From Streptomyces sp. SW4 (GTDB lineage Bacteria; Actinomycetota; Actinomycetes; Streptomycetales; Streptomycetaceae): a stretch of 64,000 nt of DNA. The position numbers and the translations under genes are program-made. Below, piece by piece: positions 27,700-38,336 of the stretch. Below the pieces are notes generated by a model. That model was not told the origin of the DNA. It saw nothing but the letters and a program-made list of their open reading frames with translations, and made no database searches. The stretch covers positions 3,407,001 through 3,471,000 of the forward strand of contig QKWM01000004.1 of NCBI GenBank assembly GCA_003248315.1, written 5' to 3'. The number at the start of each line of letters is the position of its first letter. Position 1 is the first letter of the stretch.

Positions 27700-28656
27700 A
27701 TGGTGGTTTCCGAGGCCGGTCCCGGCCCGGATGCCGTGGCGCGGCGGCTGCGGACGGGCATGGCGGAGGGCGTGCTGTCGTTCCCGCTCACGAGCTTCCA
27801 CGCCGACGGCACCCTCGACCCGGACGGCTTCCGCGCCTACGTCGCCGCGCAGATCGCCACCGGCCCCGGAGCGGTCTTCCCCGCCTGCGGCACCGGCGAG
27901 TTCTTCTCCCTGGACGAGGAGGAGTACCGGCAGGTCGTCACCATCGCCGTGGAGGAGGCCGGCGGGCGCCTCCCGGTCGTCGCCGGCACCGGATACGGCT
28001 GGGCGCAGGCCACCCGGTTCGCCCGCATCGCCGAGGAGGCCGGCGCCGACGCGCTGCTCGTCCTGCCGCACTACCTCGTGGCCGCCCCCCAGGACGGACT
28101 GGTCGCCCAGCTGGAGCGGATCGCCGAGCGCACCTCCCTGCCGCTCATCGCCTACCAGCGCGGCCAGGTGGCCCTCACCGCCGGCTCGCTCAGGCGGGTC
28201 GCGGCGATCCCGGGCGTCATCGGCCTCAAGGACGGCCACAGCGACCTCGACCGCCTCCAGCGCCTCACCCTCGCCGCCCCCGAGGGCTTCCTCTTCTTCA
28301 ACGGCGCCGCCACCGCCGAGATCCAGGCCCGCGCCTACGCCACCGTCGGCGTCCCCGCCTACTCCTCCGCCGTGCACGCCTTCGCCCCCGAGATCGCGAA
28401 CGCCTTCTTCACCGCGCTGAGGAACGGCGACGACGGTACGACCGAGAAGCTGCTGCGCGACTTCTACGTCCCCCTCGTCGAACTGCGCGACCGGGTGCCC
28501 GGATACGCCGTGTCCCTGGTCAAGGCCGCGGCCCGGCTGCGCGGCCGCCCCGTCGGACCCGTGCGCGCCCCCCTCACCGACCCGTCGGCCACCGACCTGG
28601 CCGACCTCGAACGCCTCCTGACCACCGGACTCGACCTCGTAGGAGCCTCCCTGTGA
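27700..28656 (+). CDS. kdgD: 5-dehydro-4-deoxyglucarate dehydratase
   Basis: A 318-residue DapA-superfamily TIM barrel that converts 5-keto-4-deoxy-D-glucarate to 2,5-dioxopentanoate with loss of water and CO2. Intact. The features are GVLSFPLTSFHADGTLD, the glycine-rich ACGTGEFFSLDEEEY, the Schiff-base lysine in GVIGLKDGHSD, and FFNGAATAEIQARAYA. ATG 27700 (MVVSEAGPG) is chosen because AGGGAG is six bases upstream; ATG 27694 abuts the ribosome site. The stop overlaps the gudD start by four bases. Confidence 0.94.
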   Translation: MVVSEAGPGPDAVARRLRTGMAEGVLSFPLTSFHADGTLDPDGFRAYVAAQIATGPGAVFPACGTGEFFSLDEEEYRQVVTIAVEEAGGRLPVVAGTGYGWAQATRFARIAEEAGADALLVLPHYLVAAPQDGLVAQLERIAERTSLPLIAYQRGQVALTAGSLRRVAAIPGVIGLKDGHSDLDRLQRLTLAAPEGFLFFNGAATAEIQARAYATVGVPAYSSAVHAFAPEIANAFFTALRNGDDGTTEKLLRDFYVPLVELRDRVPGYAVSLVKAAARLRGRPVGPVRAPLTDPSATDLADLERLLTTGLDLVGASL

Positions 28657-29942
28657 ACCTCACCGTCACCGACGTCCGCCTGACGCCGATCCTGGTCGCC
28701 GACCCGCCGCTGCTGAACACCCAGGGCGTCCACCAGCCGTACACCCCCCGCCTGATCGTGGAGGTCGAGACGGCGGACGGCGTCACGGGCGTCGGCGAGA
28801 CCTACGGCGACACCAAGTACCTGGAGCTGGCCCGCCCGCTCGCCGAACGGCTCGTCGGGCGGCGGGTCTGCGACCTCAACGGTCTGTTCACCGCCGCCGA
28901 CGAGGTGGCCGTCGACGCCTCCCGGGTCTCCGGGCAGGTCGACGTCGGCGGACTGCGCGGCGTGCAGACCGCCGACAAGCTGCGCCTGTCCGTCGTCTCC
29001 GGCTTCGAGGTCGCCTGCCTCGACGCCCTCGGCAAGGCGCTCGGGCTGCCCGTGCACGCCCTGCTCGGCGGCAAGGTGCGCGACGCCGTGGAGTACAGCG
29101 CGTACCTGTTCTACAAGTGGGCCGGACATCCGGAGGCGGTGGCGAGCGAGAAGGACGACTGGGGCCCCGCCCTCGACCCGGCCGGCGTCGTCGAGCAGGC
29201 GCGTATCTTCACCGAGCGCTACGGATTCACCTCCTTCAAGCTCAAGGGCGGCGTCTTCCCGCCCGAGGAGGAGATCGCCGCCATCCGCGCCCTCGCCGAG
29301 GCGTTCCCCGGACACCCCCTGCGCCTCGACCCCAACGGCGCCTGGTCCGTGGAGACCTCGCTGAAGGTCGCGAGGGAGCTCGGAGACGTCCTGGAGTACC
29401 TGGAGGACCCGGCGCTCGGCACCCCGGCCATGGCCGAGGTCGCGGCGAGGACGGACGTCCCGCTCGCCACCAACATGTGCGTGACGACCTTCGCCGAGAT
29501 CAAGGAGGCGTTCACCCGCGACGCCGTGCAGGTCGTCCTCTCCGACCACCACTACTGGGGCGGACTGCGCAACACCCAGCAGCTCGCCGCGGTCTGCCGC
29601 ACCTTCGGCGTCGGGGTGTCCATGCACTCCAACACCCACCTCGGCATCAGCCTCGCCGCGATGACCCATGTCGCGGCCACCGTCCCCAACCTCCACCACG
29701 CCTGCGACTCCCACTACCCCTGGCAGTCGGAGGACGTCCTCACCGAGCGCCTCACCTTCGACGGCGGCAAGGTCACCGTCTCCGACGCACCCGGCCTCGG
29801 CGTCGAACTCGACCGCGACAAGCTGGCGTTCCTCCACCGGCGCTGGCTCGACGACGACGGCACCCTGCGCGACCGCGACGACGCGGCGGCGATGCGGGTG
29901 GCGGACCCGGAGTGGGTGACACCGTCCGTACCGCGCTGGTGA
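28653..29942 (+). CDS. gudD: Glucarate dehydratase
   Basis: A 429-residue enolase-superfamily enzyme that makes 5-keto-4-deoxyglucarate from D-glucarate, feeding kdgD. Intact. The motifs include LNTQGVHQPYTPR, GVGETYGDTKYLELA, the catalytic-base segment FKLKGGVFPP, the metal ligands RLDPNGAWS, LEDPALGT and TNMCVT, and the His base region GVSMHSNTHLGISLAAMTH. The GTG start has AGGAG seven bases upstream and overlaps the kdgD stop (GTGA), which indicates translational coupling. Confidence 0.96.
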   Translation: MNLTVTDVRLTPILVADPPLLNTQGVHQPYTPRLIVEVETADGVTGVGETYGDTKYLELARPLAERLVGRRVCDLNGLFTAADEVAVDASRVSGQVDVGGLRGVQTADKLRLSVVSGFEVACLDALGKALGLPVHALLGGKVRDAVEYSAYLFYKWAGHPEAVASEKDDWGPALDPAGVVEQARIFTERYGFTSFKLKGGVFPPEEEIAAIRALAEAFPGHPLRLDPNGAWSVETSLKVARELGDVLEYLEDPALGTPAMAEVAARTDVPLATNMCVTTFAEIKEAFTRDAVQVVLSDHHYWGGLRNTQQLAAVCRTFGVGVSMHSNTHLGISLAAMTHVAATVPNLHHACDSHYPWQSEDVLTERLTFDGGKVTVSDAPGLGVELDRDKLAFLHRRWLDDDGTLRDRDDAAAMRVADPEWVTPSVPRW

Positions 29943-30009
29943 ACAGCGCTCCCCCAGAACCCCCGTTGGTGAGTCTCCCCCTTCCCCCTGCCCACGATCG
30001 GAGCCGCTC

Positions 30010-31421
30010 GTGTCCGCAGCCACACCACCAGCACCACCCGTAGAGCACCCGCCCGCCGTCCGGTCGGCCATCCGCAAGATCTTCCGCCGCGTGGTCCCGC
30101 TCTTCTTCGTGATGTTCGTCGCGAACTACATGGACCGCGTCAACCTGGGCTTCGCCCAGGACGAACTCCGCGCCGACGTGGGGCTGTCGGCCGCCGCGTT
30201 CGGGCTCGGCGCCGGCATCTTCTTCATCGCCTACGCCCTCTTCGAAGTCCCCTCCAACATCCTCATGGAGCGGTACGGGGCCAAGGTGTGGCTCACCCGC
30301 ATCATGATCAGCTGGGGTGTCGTCGCCACCGCGATGGCCTTCGTCAACAGCGTCGAGATGTTCTACGCCCTGCGCTTCCTGCTCGGCGTCGCGGAGGCCG
30401 GCTTCTTCCCCGCCGTCATCTACTACTTCAGCCGCTGGCTGCCCGACAGCCACCGCGGCAGGGCCACCTCCGTCTTCCTGATGGGCTCCGGCACGGCCAC
30501 CGTCATCGTCGGCCCCGTCTCCGGCGCGCTGATGGAGATGCACGGCATCTGGGCCACGCCGGCTGGCAGTGGATGTTCTTCATCGAGGGCATCTTCTCCG
30601 TCGTCCTCGGTTTCGTCGTCTACCGGTTCCTCGACTCGGGCATCGACAGCGCCACCTGGCTCACCGACGAGGAGAAGGCCGGCCTGGTCGCGGTCATCGA
30701 CGCCGAGCAGCGCGAGCGCGAGGCCGAGCGCGGCACCGCCCGCGTCTCCCGCTGGAAGCTGCTCGCCGACCCGCAGATGCTGCTCTTCCTGTGGATCTAC
30801 TTCGCGATCAACGTGGCCCTGTACGCGGTGACGTTCTGGCTGCCGTCGATCGTGGACGACATCGGCGGACTCAGCAGCCTCCAGGTCGGCTTCCTCACCG
30901 CCGTGCCCTGGCTGTGCGCGATCGCCGCCGTCTACGTCAGCGGCCGGGTCTCCGACCGCATCGGCAAACGCCGTCCCGTCCTCGTCACCCTGCTGGTCCT
31001 CGGCGGCTGCGGCACCCTGCTCGCCGTGTACGTCTCGCCCTGGGCGGGCCTCGGCGCCCTGTGCCTGGCCGCCATGGGTTTCAAACCGGCCTCCCCGGTG
31101 TTCTGGACCATCCCGCAGAGCTATCTCGACGCCCGCGCCGCCGCCCCCGGCATCGCGCTGATCAACTCCATCGGCAACCTCGGCGGCTTCGTGGCCCCCA
31201 CCGCCTTCGGCCTCATCGAGGACGCGACCGGCTCGACCAGGGCCGGCCTGGTGGGGCTCACCGTCGTCGGCTTCCTGGCCGCGCTGAGCGTGCTGCTGGT
31301 GCGCGGCGGCGGACGCAACGACCGGGTCCGCGCGCGCCCGGCGAAGGAGCCGGCCGCCCCGGCTCCCGAGGCGGCGCCCGGCACCGCGCGCAGCGCGCTG
31401 GAGGGGCCCGCGCCGGCCTGA
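30010..31421 (+). CDS. gudP: MFS transporter, glucarate/hexuronate permease type (one frameshift)
   Basis: A 470-residue MFS carrier of the anion:cation symporter family. The N-terminus FFVMFVANYMDRVNLGFAQ, the segment FEVPSNILMERYGAKVWLTRI and GVAEAGFFPAVIYYFSRWLP are hallmarks of the D-galactonate/glucarate transporters. The frame breaks at 30551-30553 (restoring IWGHAGWQWMFFIEGI). GTG 30010 has GGAG upstream. Co-oriented with the two dehydratases, it should import D-glucarate or galactarate. The C-terminal tail is Ala/Pro-rich. Confidence 0.88.
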
Positions 31422-31496
31422 CGCGCGCACGCGCCCCGGCGTTGTCGGTCGCGTGGTGCACACTGGCCTGATCCGCACCATGCCAGGGAGCGCACC

Positions 31497-32802
31497 GTGA
31501 CAGCGTCCACCGTGTCCACCGCCTCCGCCGGGGAGGCACCGCACCGAGAGGCACCCCACCGTGACGTGTCCCGCCCGGACGGGTCACGGCCGGGGACGCC
31601 GCGACCGGAGGTGCCCCGCCCGGAGATCTCCCACCGGGAGGTCTCCCACCGGGAGGTCTCCCACCGGGACGGGGCGCACCACGAGGGCGCCCGCCAGGAG
31701 GCGGCGCAGCGCGACGGCGTCCACCGGCACCCGCAGGTCGACCCCCTGGCCGCCGTCCGCACCGCGGACGACCCGCCCTGCGACGTGTACCTGACCGGCA
31801 CCGTCTTCCTCGACATCGTCTTCACCGGGCTCGACTCCGCCCCGGTCCGCGGCACCGAGTCCTGGGCCCGGGGATGGGGTCGAGCCCCGGCGGCGTGGCC
31901 AACATGGCGACCGCGCTGGCCCGCCTCGGCCTGCACACGTCGCTCGCCGCCGCCTTCGGCGACGACCACTACGGCGACTACTGCTGGGACGCCCTGGAGC
32001 AGGGCGAGGGCATCGACCTCGCCCTCTCCCGCACCGTGCCCGGCTGGCACTCGCCGGTGACGGTCTCGATGGCGTACGAGGGGAGCGCACGATGGTCTCC
32101 CACGGCCACGAGCCCCCGCCGGAGGAACCGGCGCCCGACTGCCCGCCCCGCGCGCGGGCCGCGATCGCCTCGCTCACGCCCGGCCACCGCGCCCCTGGAT
32201 CGCCCAGGCCGCCGCGCAGGGCACCCGCGTCTTCGCCGACGTCGGCTGGGACGACACCGGCGCCTGGGACCTCGCCGGGCTGGCGGACCTCGCGCACTGC
32301 GAGGCCTTCCTGCCGAACGCCGAGGAGGCCATGCGCTACACCGGCACCGACTGCCCGCGCGCCGCCGCGCACGCGCTGACCGAGTACGTGCCGCTCGCCG
32401 TGGTCACCCTCGGCGCGGAGGGCGCCTACGCGGTGGACCGGCGCACGGGGGAGACCGCCGAGGTCCCGGCCATCGCCGTGGAGGCGCTGGACCCGACGGG
32501 GGCGGGGGACGTGTTCGTCGCCGGGTTCGTCACCGGCACCCTGGCCGGCTGGCCGCTGGCCGACCGGCTCGCCTTCGCCGGCCTCACCGCCGCCCTGTCC
32601 GTGCAGGAGTTCGGCGGCTCCCTGTCGGCGCCCGGCTGGTCGGAGATCGCCGCCTGGTGGCGCACGGTCCAGTCGGTGGAGGACCAGTCCCCGGCGGCCC
32701 TGCGCCGGTACGCGTTCCTCGCCGGTCTGGTCCCGAGGAACTGGTCAGACCGTGGCCCTGCGCCGGGCCGTCCCGACCATCGGCTTCCGCCCGCCCCACT
32801 GA
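31497..32802 (+). CDS. PfkB/ribokinase-family sugar kinase with repetitive N-terminal extension (five frameshifts)
   Basis: About 436 residues. Residues 1-80 are Pro/His/Arg/Glu-rich with repeats such as SHREV (31625-31670), encoded by 15-bp tandem units. The kinase core follows: CDVYLTGTVFLDIVFTGL, GSSPGGVANMATALARLG, FADVGWDDTG, AFLPNAEEAMRYTG, and the C-terminal signature ALDPTGAGDVFVAGFV with the catalytic Asp. The frame breaks at 31870-31873, 32080-32083, 32192-32195, 32732-32734 and 32743-32746; the last two restore ALRRAVPTIGFRPPH as the end. AGGGAG six bases before GTG 31497 supports the long N-terminus. It may phosphorylate a sugar acid linked to the glucarate genes, but this is inference. 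Confidence 0.8.
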
Positions 32803-32868
32803 CGCGCACGCGGCCGGCCGGCACCGGGCCCCGGCCGGACGGCACCGGACGGCCGGCGGCGGTGGCCG

Positions 32869-33823
32869 TCAGAAGCCGAGGCGGCGCAGCTGCTTCGGGT
32901 CGCGCTGCCAGTCCTTGGCCACCTTCACGTGCAGGTCCAGGAAGACCGGCGTCCCAGCAGCGCCTCGATCTGCTTGCGGGACTTGATGCCGACCTCCTTC
33001 AGCCGCTTGCCCTTGGGCCGATGATGATCCCCTTCTGGCTGGGGCGCTCGATGAAGACGTTGGCGTGGATGTCGAGCAGCGGCTTGTCGGCGGGGCGGTC
33101 CTCACGCGGCAGCATCTCCTCGACGACCACCGCGATGGAGTGCGGCAGCTCGTCCCGGACGCCCTCCAGCGCCGCCTCCCGGATCAGCTCGGCGACCATG
33201 ACCTGCTCGGGCTCGTCGGTCAGGTCGCCCTCGGGGTAGAGCGCGGGCCTCGGGCAGCAGCGGGATCAGCAGGTCGGCCAGGAGGTCGACCTGCTTGCCG
33301 GCGGTGGCCGACACCGGCACGATCTCCGCCCAGGTGATCCCCAGCTCCCGGCCGAGCTGGTCGACGGCGATCAGCTGCTCGGCGAGGGCCTTGGAGTCCA
33401 CCAGGTCGGTCTTGGTGACGATGGCGATCTTCGGGGTCTTGCGGATCCCCGCCAGCTCCTTGGCGATGAACCGGTCGCCCGGGCCGATCTTCTCGTTCGC
33501 CGGCAGGCAGAACCCGATCACGTCGACCTCGGCCCACGTCGTGCGCACGACGTCGTTGAGCCGCTCGCCGAGCAGCGTGCGCGGCTTGTGCAGCCCCGGC
33601 GTGTCCACCAGGATCAGCTGCGAGTCGGGCCGGTGCACGATGCCCGCACGGTGTGCCGGGTCGTCTGCGGCCGGTTCGAGGTGATCGCCACCTTCTGCCC
33701 GACCAGAGCGTTCGTGAGGGTGGACTTGCCCGCGTTGGGACGGCCCACGAAGCAGGCGAAGCCCGCGCGGTGAACGGCCTCGGACGACGCCGGCGGCTCG
33801 GATGACTGACTGCGAACGCTCAT
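32869..33823 (-). CDS. era: GTPase Era (five frameshifts)
   Basis: A 319-residue ribosome-assembly GTPase. It shows the P-loop GRPNAGKST, SNRPQTTRH, VDTPGLHKP, TKTDLVDS and the KH domain at the end, with KGKRLKEVGIKSRKQIE and VKVAKDWQRDPKQLRRLGF. The frame breaks near 33646-33650, twice at 33243-33252, at 33016-33018 and at 32953-32955. Each restored base rebuilds a family-typical segment (HTVRGIVHRPD, PEGPALYPEGDL, IIIGPKGKRLKEV, LLGTPVFLDL). The start is ATG 33823 or, three codons earlier, 33832. The gene is essential in most bacteria, so five inactivating deletions are not credible biologically. Confidence 0.93.
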
Positions 33824-33883
33824 GGCGCCCATTGTCCCTGATCCACGGGCCCGCTCCGCACCGTACGCCGCGACGAGCGGCGG

Positions 33884-34236
33884 TCAGCCCGCGGTCACCG
33901 TCGCCCGGACCGTCCCGTCCGGCCCCGCCACCAGCACCGGCGTCGCGGGCCCGCCCAGGTCGCGCACGGCCGCCCGGTCCTGCGGCGCGGCCTCCGCCGC
34001 CTCGGTCACCACGGCCGCCGCCTCCAGCGACTTCGCCCCGGACGCCACCGCCATCGCCACCGCCGTCTGCAGGGCGCTGAGCTTCAGCGAGTCCAGGTCG
34101 ACGGTCCCGGCGACGTACGTCCGGCCGGTCTCGTCGCGCACCGCGGCGCCCTCGGGCACGGCGTTGCGGGCCCGCGCGGAACGGGCCAGGGTGACGATCT
34201 TGCGGTCCTCGGGTCGAGCGCGCTGCTGTCGGTCAT
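33884..34236 (-). CDS. Cytidine-deaminase-fold protein without the catalytic residues
   Basis: A 117-residue protein upstream of era. GRTYVAGTVDLDSLKLSALQTAVAMAVASGA aligns by pattern with the helix carrying the Cys-Ala-Glu of cytidine deaminases, but here the site reads SALQTA. No Pro-Cys-X-X-Cys zinc motif follows. The fold is probably retained while activity is absent. A missing base at 34211-34213 splits the N-terminus (restoring ALDPEDRKIVTLARSARARNAV). Stop and start are clear. It is probably co-transcribed with era (gap about 60 bases). The function is unknown; a regulatory or structural role is inferred. Confidence 0.72.
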
Positions 34237-34274
34237 GATCCGAGCATACGTAGCGCCCGGCGCGCCGGTCCCCC

Positions 34275-35154
34275 TCACCCCGCCACCGGGTACATCGCCC
34301 CGCGCCGCCCCTCCGGGGAGGCCAGCCACTCCAGCTTGGCCGCGCTGTTCGCCTCGTCCAGCGGCGTGTGCAGCACGATCATCAGATCCGGCCGGGCCGG
34401 CACCTTCAGCGCCGTCGACTCCAGCACCAGCAGCCCCACCAGCGGATGGTCCAGCTCCTTGCGGATCTGCCCGGCGTCCTCGATGTCCCGCTCGGCCCAC
34501 AGCCTCCGGAACTCGGCGCTGGCCGCCGACACCCGCTCCAGCACCTCCCGGAACCCCTCGTCGTCGGGGGCCGCCGAGCACGCCGCCCGGAACTGGGCCA
34601 CGACCGTGCGGGCGTTGTGCTCCCAGCTGTGCGCACGCGAGCGGTACAGCGGGTCGGTGAAGAAGTCGACGAGGCAGTTGTGCGTGGCCCCGGGCTCATG
34701 CCCAGCACCACGGCCGCCGCGTCGTTGTGCATCACGAAGTTGTAGTACCGGTCCATGATGTGCGCCGGGTACGGCATCCAGGTGTCGATCAGCCGGCGCA
34801 GCCCGTCGCACATGTCCCGCTTCTCCGGCGCCACCTCGGCCGCGGGCGGATTGAGCCCGGCCAGGACGTACAGATGGCGCCGCTCGGCGTTGCTGAGCCG
34901 CAGCACCCGCGCGACCGCGTCCAGCACCTGCGGCGACACGGAGATGTCCCGGCCCTGCTCCAGCCACTGGTACCAGGAGGCGCCCACCCCGGCGAGCACC
35001 GCCACCTCCTCACGGCGCAGCCCCGGCGTCCGCCGCCGTCCCCGCCGTCCGGCAGACCGACGTCGGCGGGCGAGAGCCTGGCCCGGCGGCTCATCAGGAA
35101 CTCCCGCAGCTCGACCCGGCGTCCGGCCCTGTCGCCCGCCCCGGCCACCTTCAT
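34275..35154 (-). CDS. MmyB-type XRE transcriptional regulator (two frameshifts)
   Basis: A 293-residue helix-turn-helix regulator. The HTH shows RRTPGLRREEVAVLAGVGASWYQWLEQGRDI, residues about 40-80, and the MmyB ligand-binding (PAS-like) domain contains IMDRYYNFVMHNDAAAVVLG, NCLVDFFTDPLYRSR and FRRLWAERDI. The frame breaks near 35030-35050 and at 34688-34693 (restoring GMSPGATHNCLVDFF). Such regulators often control a neighbouring exporter; a DHA2-type MFS gene begins 130 bases away on the other strand. Bound ligands may be fatty acids or acyl-CoA. Confidence 0.85.
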
Positions 35155-35281
35155 GTCCGGCACGCGTCCCCCGTCTCCATCCCGTCCGTTCCCAACCGGG
35201 ACGCCCACCCTGCCTGGTGGCGCCACCACCAGGACAACTGGCCGCTCCCACGGCTATTCCGGCGCCCGCAGGCTCGTGCCC

Positions 35282-36718
35282 ATGGCGATCGACACCACCA
35301 CCCCCGTCCGTGAACCGGCCGCGGCGCGGCTCACGCCCGCGACAAGCTGGTCCTCTTCGTGCTCTGCGCGGCCCAGTTCATGGTCGCGCTGGACTTCTCC
35401 GTCCTGAACGTCGCCCTGCCGGTCCTCGGCGCCGACCTGGGCATGAGCACCTCCGCCCTGCAGTGGGCGGTGACCGCGTTCGCGCTGCCGTCCGGAGGCT
35501 TCCTGCTGCTCTTCGGCCGGATCGGCGACCTCTACGGCCGCCGCCGGCTGTTCCTGGCCGGACTCGCCCTGTTCGGCGCCGCCTCCGTGCTCGCGACGTT
35601 CGCGTGGGACCCGGCGTCGTTCCTCGCCGGGCGCGCCCTGCAGGGCGTCGGTGCCGCGGCCGTCGTACCGACCGGCATGTCGCTGCTGACCACGACCTTC
35701 CCGAGGGGCCGCCCGCGACCGCGCCCTCGGCATCTCCGGCACGCTGCTGTCCCTCGGTTTCACGGTCGGCATGGTGGCCGGCGGCGTCCTGACCGACCTG
35801 CTCGGCTGGCGCTCCACGATGGGACTGCTCGCCCTGGCCGCGCTGATCGTGCTGCCGCTCGCCCGGGCCTGCTGCCCGAGTCGCGGACCCCGGAGAGCCC
35901 CCGCCTCGACGTCCCGGCGCGGTCACCGTCACCGGCGGCCTGCTCGCGCTGATCTACGCCCTGACGACGGCCGCCGACCACGGCTTCGGCCGCGCCGACG
36001 TGGCCGTCACCCTCGTCGCGGGCCTGCTGCTCCTGACGGCGTTCGTCGTCGTCGAGTCCCGCTCCGGCTCCCCGCTGGTGTCCCTGCCGATGCTGCGGCG
36101 CCGCACGGTGGCGTGGGGCAACGCCGGCGGCCTGGTCACCTTCTCGATGATGTCGACGGTGGTCTTCGTCCTGACCCTGTACCTCCAGGAGGTCCTGGGA
36201 CTGTCGGCCTTCCTCACGGGTCTCGTCTTCGGGGTGCAGGGCGTGCTGTCCGTCGTCGCCGGCGCGTACGTGCCGCGGGTCGTCGGCCGGATCGGCGCCC
36301 GCCGCACGCTCGTGGTCTCGCTCGCCGGACAGGGCCTGCTCGGCGCCGCCCTGCTCGGGCTCGGCGAGTCCGGCTGGTCGGTGTGGCTGGCGACGGCCGC
36401 CGTGTCCCTGGCCAGCATGTGCCACCTGGGCGCGATCATCTCCTACGGCCTGACCGTCACCTCCGGCGTCCCCGACGCGGAGCAGGGCCTGGCCACCGGC
36501 CTGGTCACCTCCACCCAGCAGGTCGGCATCACCGTCGGCATCCCGCTGCTCGGAGTGCTGGCAACCACCGCCACGGACCTGATGGCCGGGGTGCGGACGG
36601 TGCTGGCCCTGGACGCGGCGATCGTGCTGGCGGCGGCGGTCCTGGTGGCGGTGGGCCTGCGCACGGCCGCCGGGAGGGCTCAGGGCCGGTCGAGACGCAG
36701 CCGGTCGGCTCGCGGTAG
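35282..36718 (+). CDS. MFS exporter, DHA2 (14-TMS drug/proton antiporter) type (six frameshifts)
   Basis: About 480 residues. The N-terminus LVLFVLCAAQFMVALDFSVLNVALP with the motif-C-like ALPSGGFLLLFGRIGDLYGRRR and GRALQGVGAAAVVP is characteristic of DHA2 exporters. Further helices include GVLTDLLGWRSTMGLLALAAL and GVQGVLSVVAGAYVPRVVGR. The frame breaks at 35336-35338, 35700-35702, 35712-35714, 35867, 35913-35915 and perhaps 36671-36676. The last repair gives the stop at 36716-36718 and an end overlapping the reverse-strand YjbR gene; otherwise it would stop at 36740. It probably exports a drug or metabolite under the MmyB-type regulator. Confidence 0.82.
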
Positions 36719-37038
36719 ACCGGCCACCACCAGGTCGTAGGAGTCCTCGACGAGCTCCCGGACGAGCCGGTCCGGGAGCCCGCCGTCGACGGTGACCGTG
36801 TTCCAGTGGCGCTTGTTCATGTGCCAGCCGGGCACGATCAGCCCTCGTGCTCGCGGCGCAGCCGGACCGCGTCGTCCGGGTCGCACTTGAGGTTGACCTT
36901 CAGGGGCCGCGCGTCCAGGCGCGTCAGCGCGAACATCCTGCCCAGCACCCGGAACACGGAGAACTCCGGGCCGAACGGGAAGTCCTCCGTCGCCGCGTCG
37001 AACGACAGGCACAGGGCGCGCAGCCGCTGCGGGGTCAC
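36680..37038 (-). CDS. MmcQ/YjbR family protein (one frameshift)
   Basis: A 119-residue protein. The YjbR fold is visible as MTPQRLRALCLSFDAATEDFPFG, VFRVLGRMFAL, LKVNLKCDPDDAVRLRREHEG, and GWHMNKRHWNTVTVDG with the C-terminal LVRELVEDSYDLVVAGLP. These proteins are CyaY-like in fold and possibly DNA-binding; the role is not known. A missing G at 36842-36844 creates a premature stop after HEG; repair gives HEGLIVPGWHMN. GTG 37038 overlaps the stop of the upstream CorC-like gene (GTGA). Confidence 0.88.
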
Positions 37039-38336
37039 TCCGGCCCGGCCTCCCGGAGGCGCGCGCCGGGGCCACCGGCTCCGCCAGCACCGTCACGATC
37101 TTGTTCCGGCGGCCCGCGGCGGCCTCCGCCGTCAGCCGCAGCTCCCGGCCGTCGGGCAGCTCGACCACCGACGAGGCCCCGGCGATCGGCACCCGGCCCA
37201 GGGCCTTCGCGAGCAGGCCGCCCACCGTCTCCACGTCCTCGTCGTCGAAGGCCTCCAGGCCGTACAGCTCGCCGAGGTCGCCGATGTCGAGGCGGGCGGT
37301 GACCCGGAACCGGTCCTCACCGAGCTCCTGGACGGGCGGCAGCTCCCGGTCGTACTCGTCGGTGATCTCGCCGACGATCTCCTCCAGGATGTCCTCGATG
37401 GTGACGATCCCGGCCGTGCCGCCGTACTCGTCGATCACCACGGCGACGTGGTTGCGCTGCTTCTGCATCTCGCGCAGCAGGTCGCCGGCGTTCTTGGTGT
37501 CGGGCACGAAGAACGCCGGCCGCATCGCCGTCGACACCAGCTCGCTCTCCGCCTCCCGGCTGATGTGCGTCTTGCGGGCGAGGTCCTTGAGGTACACGAT
37601 CCCGACGACGTCGTCCTCGCTGTCCCCGGTGACCGGGATCCGGGAGAAACCGGAGCGCAGGGCGAGCGTGAGGGCCTGCCGGATGGTCTTGTAGCGCTCG
37701 ATGGAGACGAGGTCGGTGCGCGGCACCATGACCTCCCGCACGAGGGTGTCGCCCAGCTCGAACACCGAGTGCACCATGCGGCGCTCCTCGGCCTCGATCA
37801 GCGACTCCTTCTCGGCCAGGTCGACCAGCGCGCGTAGTTCCGCCTCGGAGGCGAACGGGCCGCGCCGGAACCCCTTGCCGGGGTGAGCGCGTTGCCGATG
37901 AGGATCAGCAGGGAGGGGACCGGGCCCATGATCCGGGCCAGCGGCACCAGCACGTACGCCGCCGCCGTCGCCGTGTTCAGCGGGTGCTGGCGGCCGATGG
38001 TGCGGGGGAGACCCCGACGGCGACGTACGAGACGAGGACCATCACCGCGATGGCGACGAGCAGTGCCTCGGTGGTGCTGGGGAACTCGTTCAGGCACGCG
38101 TACGTGACCATCGCCGCGGCGGCCATCTCGCAGGCGACGCGGACCAGCAGCGCGACGTTCAGATAGCGGGTCGGGTCGGCGGCGACCTTGGCGAGCCGGG
38201 CGCTGCCGCGCCGCCCGTTGCGCACGGCCTCCTCCGCCCGGAAGCTGGAGACCCGGGCGAGACCCGCCTCCGCGCAGGCGGCCAGCCAGGCCACGACGAC
38301 CAGGGCGACGGCTCCGGTGACGAGCGGCAGACTCAT
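37035..38336 (-). CDS. Hemolysin/CorC-like CNNM protein with CBS pair (three frameshifts)
   Basis: About 434 residues. An N-terminal DUF21 membrane domain (GAVALVVVAWLAACAEAGLA, EALLVAIAVMVLVSYVAVGVS, PSLLILIGNALTPGKG) is followed by two CBS domains (REVMVPRTDLVSIE, FSRIPVTGDSEDDVVGIVYLKDL, MQKQRNHVAVVIDEYGGTAGIVTIEDILEEIVGEI) and a CorC_HlyC C-terminal domain (FRVTARLDIGDLGELYGLEAFD). The family transports or regulates Mg2+/Co2+. The frame breaks at 38004-38008, 37877-37882 and near 37044-37051. It overlaps ybeY (ATGA) upstream and the YjbR gene downstream, so era-region genes form a compact operon. Confidence 0.88.
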
